Part shown: piece by piece, positions 27,405-30,828 of the stretch
Layout: every line of letters starts with the position of its first letter
How positions within the stretch are numbered: position 1 is the stretch's first letter
Assembly: GCA_964366875.1 (NCBI GenBank)
Contig: CAYIVF010000006.1
Coordinates: 1-30,828 of the forward strand
From: CAYIVF01 sp964366875
GTDB taxonomy: Bacteria; Patescibacteriota; Minisyncoccia; Minisyncoccales; Staskawiczbacteraceae
Reading direction: 5' to 3'
Length of the DNA stretch: 30,828 bases
Translations under genes and position numbers: made by a program
Notes under the pieces: generated by a model
What the model saw: only the letters and a program-made list of their open reading frames with translations
Told to the model about the DNA's origin: nothing
The model's database searches: none

Positions 27405-27842
27405 CTATTTGATCTTTGATAAAACGATTCTCGGTTCGCCATCGCCGAAATAGTTGTCTTTCCACGCTTCTATAATAAAACCGAATGAAAGATATAACAT
27501 TATCGCAGGTGTATTATGCGGATGAGTCACAAGATCAACTCTGCGCATACTTTTTAATTCCTCTAAAACTTTAGTCAAAGCTTCGCGCCCTATGCCCCGC
27601 CCCTGAAAATCTGGAATAATTGCAAAACCACTTAAATATGCGTGGCCATCCTCTTTTATTTCGTAACTAATATCACCAACCGCGACACCATCTTTTTCAA
27701 TGAGATATACTATACTTTTAGATAATTCTTTTTTCCATTCGTCTTGGGTTATTAACGCAGAATATGTTTTTAAATTTGAGACACTCTTCTCTATTGATAA
27801 TAGGGTTTCTAAATCTTCAATTGTAGCCTTTCGTAGATTCAT
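27405..27842 (-). CDS. GNAT-family N-acetyltransferase
   Basis: About 145 residues, an acetyl-CoA-dependent transferase. RKATIEDLETLLSIEKS at the N-terminus, then HAYLSGFAIIPDFQGRGIGREALTKVLEEL, which includes the acetyl-CoA pyrophosphate loop Q-G-R-G-I-G, then VDLVTHPHNTPAIMLYLSFGFIIEAWKDNYFG with the usual N-x-x-A-x-x-x-Y-x-x-x-G-F motif. The start is taken at the second of two adjacent ATGs (27842/27845); an ATG at 27884 would add a poor N-terminal extension. No clear Shine-Dalgarno. Substrate unknown. Confidence 0.82.
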   Translation of the reverse strand: MNLRKATIEDLETLLSIEKSVSNLKTYSALITQDEWKKELSKSIVYLIEKDGVAVGDISYEIKEDGHAYLSGFAIIPDFQGRGIGREALTKVLEELKSMRRVDLVTHPHNTPAIMLYLSFGFIIEAWKDNYFGDGEPRIVLSKIK

Positions 27843-27880
27843 CATAAATATTTTTATAATAAAATTTATGCATATCTTAG

Positions 27881-27917
27881 TCACCTAACTTAGCATATGA
27901 CTGCTGCGGGCTTTGGG
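27881..27917. repeat. Degenerate direct repeat, left of the ATPase-PIN pair
   Basis: TCAC...ACTTAGCA followed by GCTGCGGG and TTGG. It matches 29771-29807 at about 26 of 37 positions. The two copies bracket the ATPase/PIN-like gene pair in direct orientation. Confidence 0.5.
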
Positions 27918-27966
27918 CAATGTTAGAACTGCAATCCAGAATAATTTAGTATTATTATGAAATAAA

Positions 27967-28455
27967 CTAATTTTTTAAATAATTTGGTAAAAAGTTATCG
28001 CGATGCTTAATAGTAATACCAGGATATGTTCCCACCGCCTTTATCAAGTCATCGTCGGTAGTTATTATTAAACTTCCAGGCACGTTCAAATGTGCTTTTA
28101 ATAAATAATAGTCGTCATCTTTAAAGCCCTCTATTGCTTTTAATTTGGCATCAAGTTCTTTCAAGTCTTCTGGTTCGAGCCAAACAATTTTATCTTTGCG
28201 GGGAAAAAAAGAGCGCATAAAGTGACGTGCGAGATATTTAGCTTTGTCATCACTTGATCCACGATAATCTCCAATTTTACTTATTTCGTTAATTTTATTG
28301 TGTAATTTTGAGTTCTTAACAACAATAAAATGGTCACACATCTGTAACATCCTTTCGAGAAAAAGAGATAATTGTAGCTGTTTAGGACCATCTTCTTCAT
28401 TATCTCCACGCAAATCACTATATATCCATTCATCTACGACTATTGGAGTTGACAT
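27967..28455 (-). CDS. PIN-like nuclease-domain protein paired with the ATPase
   Basis: 162 residues with no close family recognised, but the layout suits a PIN-like fold: an N-terminal hydrophobic strand ending in acids (PIVVDEWIYSDL, D8/E9), a middle acidic cluster on a helix (FKDDDYYLLKAH, about 113-124) and a C-terminal strand with acids (LIITTDDDLIKAV, about 130-140). The start codon is 1 nt past the ATPase stop, implying translational coupling. No antitoxin-type neighbour is seen. The nuclease role is inferred from acidic spacing and the partner gene; it could be a non-catalytic adaptor. Confidence 0.55.
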   Translation of the reverse strand: MSTPIVVDEWIYSDLRGDNEEDGPKQLQLSLFLERMLQMCDHFIVVKNSKLHNKINEISKIGDYRGSSDDKAKYLARHFMRSFFPRKDKIVWLEPEDLKELDAKLKAIEGFKDDDYYLLKAHLNVPGSLIITTDDDLIKAVGTYPGITIKHRDNFLPNYLKN

Positions 28456-28456
28456 G

Positions 28457-29728
28457 TTAATTTAAACCTTCGGGATTGTTTTCTTTTGATTTTTCCTCCT
28501 CTTTTTTTTGATGGTCGATTGGCAGGGTATTTTTTTGACCTTTTAGAAATGGCTCTATCACAGCAAATTCCCCCTCCAAAAAAGAGGAAAGCCCGCCATT
28601 AATTTGCCCATATTCGTTAATTTGTTCGCGTTTAAAAGTAGTTATACCGTCTTCTCGACTGGCTAAATAAAATGCAACATCGTCCGATGTTAACTTGTTT
28701 TCCGCTACCGCAGACAAAACGGCTAAAACTAAATCTGCACTGTGGGTTGATATTATTAGTTGTTTGTCCTCTCTTTTAACCAATTCGCTAAACACTTTTG
28801 GTAGGCGTCTGATAATAGCTGGATGTAAACTTATTTCAGGTTCCTCTATACATATTAGTTCTGCTTGTCTACTTAGAGTTTTAGCGAGAAGATAGACAAG
28901 TTGATTTACACCGAAGCCATCGTTTACAAGATCTACCGGCTGTTTTGTTTTTTTCTCAATTGTTTGTAGTCGAATTTGCCCAGAACCAGGAGGGGTATGT
29001 ATAGTAAACTGGCGGTCTATTATCTCTTCAAGATATGGACTCAATGTTTGGTATAAATAAGGCTCAGCCGCTAATTTTGCAGCGATCTCTTTTTCATCGA
29101 CTGGAAAATTTATTATGTTTACAGGGTTGTATTGGACCTGTGTAAAGCCACGACGTATAGGAACAACATCCACAGAGCGAATTTTTGCAGGAATCTGATT
29201 AATAAATTCGACGATTTCTTGAGCCTTTTTGTTTGAGTCATCATTTGGTGGTTCTGGTGTTACGTTTGCGGTAATTCCATTCCAATTTATTTTGTAACGA
29301 ACCTGATCTAATTCGATATCTTGTTGTGTATTAGAGCTCAAAGAATACGGAAAAACAACGTCGATTTTGAGATTGAGATTATATTTTGAACTAGTCAAAG
29401 CGAAAGAGCCCCTATTTCCATTAAGGGTTATTTGATAATTAAATTTATTATTTCCAATTTTGGAAGCAAAGTTTAATGTAATGGGGAGTGATTCATTATG
29501 TCTATATACAACCTGTTGAAAACCACCCAAATCGAAAAATCCAAGTTTAAAAAAAGCATCTGGTGGTTGAGCAGAGTTAAAAAGAATGTTTCTTGCAATA
29601 TTTAGAGCATAAAATATACTAGATTTACCGGCTGCATTGTGCCCATATATAAAGGTAATAGGGGCAAGTTCTAACTTCGCCTCTTTTACGCTTCTAAAAT
29701 TTTCCACATTAAAATTTTTTAACATCAT
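28457..29728 (-). CDS. AAA/ABC-type ATPase of the OLD/AAA15 type (predicted defence ATPase)
   Basis: 423 residues (adjacent ATGs at 29728 and 29725). ABC/SMC-like ATP-binding domain: MLKNFNVENFRSVKEAKLEL, Walker A GHNAAGKS (29-36), signature-like NDGFGVNQLVYLLAKTL, Walker B LICIEEPEISLHP, and the switch His in IISTHSADLVLAVLS. The tail is charged and ends KEEEKSKENNPEGLN. There is no C-terminal TOPRIM as in true OLD proteins, so the effector is probably the separate PIN-like protein encoded immediately downstream. The arrangement parallels ATPase plus effector anti-phage pairs such as Septu and PARIS, but the effector differs. Confidence 0.8.
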   Translation of the reverse strand: MMLKNFNVENFRSVKEAKLELAPITFIYGHNAAGKSSIFYALNIARNILFNSAQPPDAFFKLGFFDLGGFQQVVYRHNESLPITLNFASKIGNNKFNYQITLNGNRGSFALTSSKYNLNLKIDVVFPYSLSSNTQQDIELDQVRYKINWNGITANVTPEPPNDDSNKKAQEIVEFINQIPAKIRSVDVVPIRRGFTQVQYNPVNIINFPVDEKEIAAKLAAEPYLYQTLSPYLEEIIDRQFTIHTPPGSGQIRLQTIEKKTKQPVDLVNDGFGVNQLVYLLAKTLSRQAELICIEEPEISLHPAIIRRLPKVFSELVKREDKQLIISTHSADLVLAVLSAVAENKLTSDDVAFYLASREDGITTFKREQINEYGQINGGLSSFLEGEFAVIEPFLKGQKNTLPIDHQKKEEEKSKENNPEGLN

Positions 29729-29770
29729 AAATTTAATTTACTTTTTAACTAATAATTTTGAATGGTTTGA

Positions 29771-29807
29771 TCACTCGACTTAGCACAAGGTGGCTGCGGG
29801 ACTTGGA
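29771..29807. repeat. Degenerate direct repeat, right of the ATPase-PIN pair
   Basis: Partner of 27881-27917. Its right part overlaps the 3' end of a tRNA remnant, so the repeat unit consists of a tRNA tail plus downstream flank. Confidence 0.5.
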
Positions 29808-29820
29808 TTCGAACCTAAGG
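29791..29820 (-). pseudogene. 3' fragment of a tRNA gene with encoded CCA
   Basis: On the minus strand a T arm (CTTAGGTTCGAATCCAAG, one mismatch), an acceptor 3' strand TCCCGCA, discriminator G and CCA. No 5' half is present: the stop of the kinase gene lies 7 nt upstream. The intact tRNAs in the window lack CCA, so this fragment may have another source, as expected of an integration remnant. Confidence 0.45.
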
Positions 29821-29826
29821 AAAAAA

Positions 29827-30357
29827 TTAACGAATTCTTTCTGACTCTTTTCTAAAATCTTCACCTTCGCTTTTTCTTTCAACGTCAATTAGCTCCTGAT
29901 ATTCATTTAGTGTGAAAATGGCATCCAATCCTTCCTCAATTTTAGGTTTTGTGTTTCTTAAATCGCTTTCCATTTTTTCTATAACGTGCTCTGGAATTTG
30001 GCGCTCTCTTTTTAAATTGCGTTCTTTGGCAACTTCAAGCGGTGTATCAAATAAAATTCCTTGTATTTTTTCAGCGCCGTTTTCCCTGACAAAATCGAGA
30101 AATTTTTTTCTCATTTCAGCGTTTGTAAACGTTGCATCAAAAACGATTATTTTTTCTTGGGATAAAAGATCCTTTGTTCTTCGCCTTGCCTCGTCCCATA
30201 CTTCAATATTTTTTGATTGTTCAGTAGCATCACCGAGCATTTCTTTTCTAATGTCATCAGGGCAAATATAATCGTATCCATATTTTTCAGCAAATTCTTT
30301 TAAAACAGTAGTTTTTCCAGAACCTGGTATTCCTATGCCGATTATAACTTTTACCAT
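29827..30357 (-). CDS. P-loop kinase (AAA_33 / polynucleotide-kinase-like)
   Basis: 176 residues. Walker A GIPGSGKT (9-16), a substrate-binding acid in CPDDIRKEM, a Walker B-like strand IIVFDATFTNAEMRKKFL, and the lid and C-terminal motif LFDTPLEVAKERNLKRERQIPEHVIEKM. This combination is typical of AAA_33 kinases related to the T4 polynucleotide kinase domain, which phosphorylate RNA or DNA 5' ends or small molecules. Whether it is an RNA-repair enzyme or a metabolic kinase cannot be told; no ligase or phosphatase partner is adjacent. It lies 12 nt downstream of tRNA-Gln on the same strand, so the two may be co-transcribed. Confidence 0.75.
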   Translation of the reverse strand: MVKVIIGIGIPGSGKTTVLKEFAEKYGYDYICPDDIRKEMLGDATEQSKNIEVWDEARRRTKDLLSQEKIIVFDATFTNAEMRKKFLDFVRENGAEKIQGILFDTPLEVAKERNLKRERQIPEHVIEKMESDLRNTKPKIEEGLDAIFTLNEYQELIDVERKSEGEDFRKESERIR

Positions 30358-30369
30358 AAATTTTATTAG

Positions 30370-30441
30370 TTCCGGGGGTAGGAATCGGACCTACATCTTC
30401 TCCTCCAAAGGGAGACGTGACTACCGTTACACCACCCCGGA
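30370..30441 (-). tRNA. tRNA-Gln (anticodon TTG)
   Basis: 72-nt cloverleaf: acceptor TCCGGGG/CCCCGGA, anticodon loop CTTTGGA on TCTCC/GGAGA, T arm GTAGGTCCGATTCCTAC, A discriminator, no encoded CCA. Confidence 0.93.
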
Positions 30442-30551
30442 ATGTATTTTTATATTACCATTTTTTAGGATTTTTTCAATGTTTGTTCTTGTATAAATGT
30501 TGTTTTAGGGATAAAATAGAATAATAATAGAATTAATGATTGTTAAAATTC

Positions 30552-30614
30552 ACCCTGGTCAAATAATTTCGCTTTAAGCAAAATTAAAATCTTTTAGATT
30601 TTATTTGACTGGGT
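30552..30614. other. Long hairpin ahead of the tiny basic ORF
   Basis: ACCC-GGTCAAATAA pairs with TTATTTGAC-GGGT across an internal region that itself pairs AAAATC/GATTTT. It ends 8 nt before the ATG at 30623. It is followed by A on the plus strand, so it does not look like a plus-strand terminator; it is more likely a leader hairpin. Confidence 0.5.
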
Positions 30615-30622
30615 AAAAAAAT

Positions 30623-30700
30623 ATGACATGGCTAAACAGAAAAAGACAGTTGCGAAAAATTAGAAAAAGAGCTAAATCCAGATACAAACCAAAAAAATAA
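30623..30700 (+). CDS. 25-residue strongly basic peptide (ribosomal-protein-like)
   Basis: Encodes MTWLNRKRQLRKIRKRAKSR followed by YKPKK. Fourteen of 25 residues are Lys or Arg, and the C-terminal RYKPKK recalls bTHX-like and other tiny basic ribosomal proteins. A possible promoter (TTGTAT, 17 nt, TAAAAT) lies at about 30494-30522 and a hairpin just upstream. The ORF stops one base before the convergent partial gene. Too short for family assignment. An overlapping ATG at 30628 opens an 11-residue alternative. Confidence 0.4.
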   Translation: MTWLNRKRQLRKIRKRAKSRYKPKK

Positions 30701-30828
30701 CTACCTCATTATTGTTTGACCGTTGGATTGCAGATAAAAGTTTTTTTCTTCAAATTCAAGCTGTTTGGTCAGCTTGTTAATTTTTACTATTACTCCGAGC
30801 CCTTGTCTTACATCTTCGTTAAAATATT
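30701..30828 (-). CDS. Partial CDS, C-terminus of an unrecognised protein
   Basis: A minus-strand frame is open from the window end to TAG at 30701 and encodes 41 residues, including EDVRQGLGVIVKINKLTKQL and ending SNGQTIMR. The amphipathic, charged character supports real coding. The gene starts beyond the window. Function cannot be assigned. Confidence 0.5.
   Translation of the reverse strand, partial: YFNEDVRQGLGVIVKINKLTKQLEFEEKNFYLQSNGQTIMR

Noticed and set aside
27881..27935. Integron attC site
   Set aside because: ACCTAAC fits one consensus box and GTTAGAA nearly fits the other, but the intervening sequence is short and does not pair, and the only recombinase in the window is Xer-like rather than IntI.
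1..30828. CRISPR array or insertion sequence with transposase
   Set aside because: No regularly spaced repeats with unique spacers and no transposase gene were seen; direct repeats present are pairs or dispersed elements.

Overview
The window looks like chromosomal DNA from an uncultivated, AT-rich bacterium of the Candidate Phyla Radiation / Patescibacteria, most likely Parcubacteria-like. This is inferred from gene style, not from a marker-gene tree. UGA is used as an ordinary stop (for example after the LAGLIDADG gene and pyrD), so this is not a code-25 lineage. Intact tRNA genes lack an encoded CCA. bL9 and bL27 are present. Many core genes have weak or no Shine-Dalgarno sequence, and xerC looks leaderless.

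Layout. 1-5.6 kb (+): a cell-envelope cluster, murL-murD2 fusion (5' truncated by the window) / ftsW / murG, running into gltX. 5.6-8.3 kb (+): a nucleoside deoxyribosyltransferase-like protein, a membrane-anchored coiled-coil protein, a Xer recombinase and a free-standing LAGLIDADG protein. 8.4-9.7 kb (-): a SET-domain protein, uppS and a small membrane protein. 9.7-13.3 kb: rpmA (+) converging on a minus-strand S41 protease / rplI / pyrG operon. 13.4-15.7 kb (-): a roughly 450-nt transcript of unknown function, tRNA-Ala, pyrD, a small membrane protein and tRNA-Lys. 15.7-20.4 kb (-): a chaperone operon, grpE / membrane protein / trypsin-like protease / dnaK / dnaJ. 20.5-23.9 kb (-): a small unknown gene behind a broken tRNA-Ala, then a UvrD-like helicase-nuclease. 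24-29.8 kb: an accessory region with a GC-rich phage-structural-like gene, a zinc-ribbon protein, a metallophosphoesterase, a holin-like gene behind a 165-nt hairpin, an unknown gene behind a multibranched RNA, a GNAT, and an ATPase plus PIN-like pair. 29.8 kb to the end: a P-loop kinase, tRNA-Gln, a tiny basic ORF and a truncated ORF.

How the genes fit together. MurL-MurD2, MurG, FtsW and UppS are steps of one peptidoglycan pathway; MurL/MurD2 would supply D-glutamate in the stem peptide without a glutamate racemase. GrpE/DnaK/DnaJ form one chaperone machine, here co-transcribed with a cytosolic DegP-like protease. The ATPase plus PIN-like pair has the architecture of a defence module.

The least ordinary features are repeats and RNAs. 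(1) A family of palindromic elements has a shared GC-rich core and AT-rich arms that differ between copies but change together. (2) A related GGTACC mini-element sits in frame inside protein genes at three places. (3) A quasi-palindromic motif, ATTGTGCGACAAT, occurs seven times and only between genes. (4) Two structured transcripts, at 13.4-13.9 kb and 27.1-27.2 kb, match no RNA I know.
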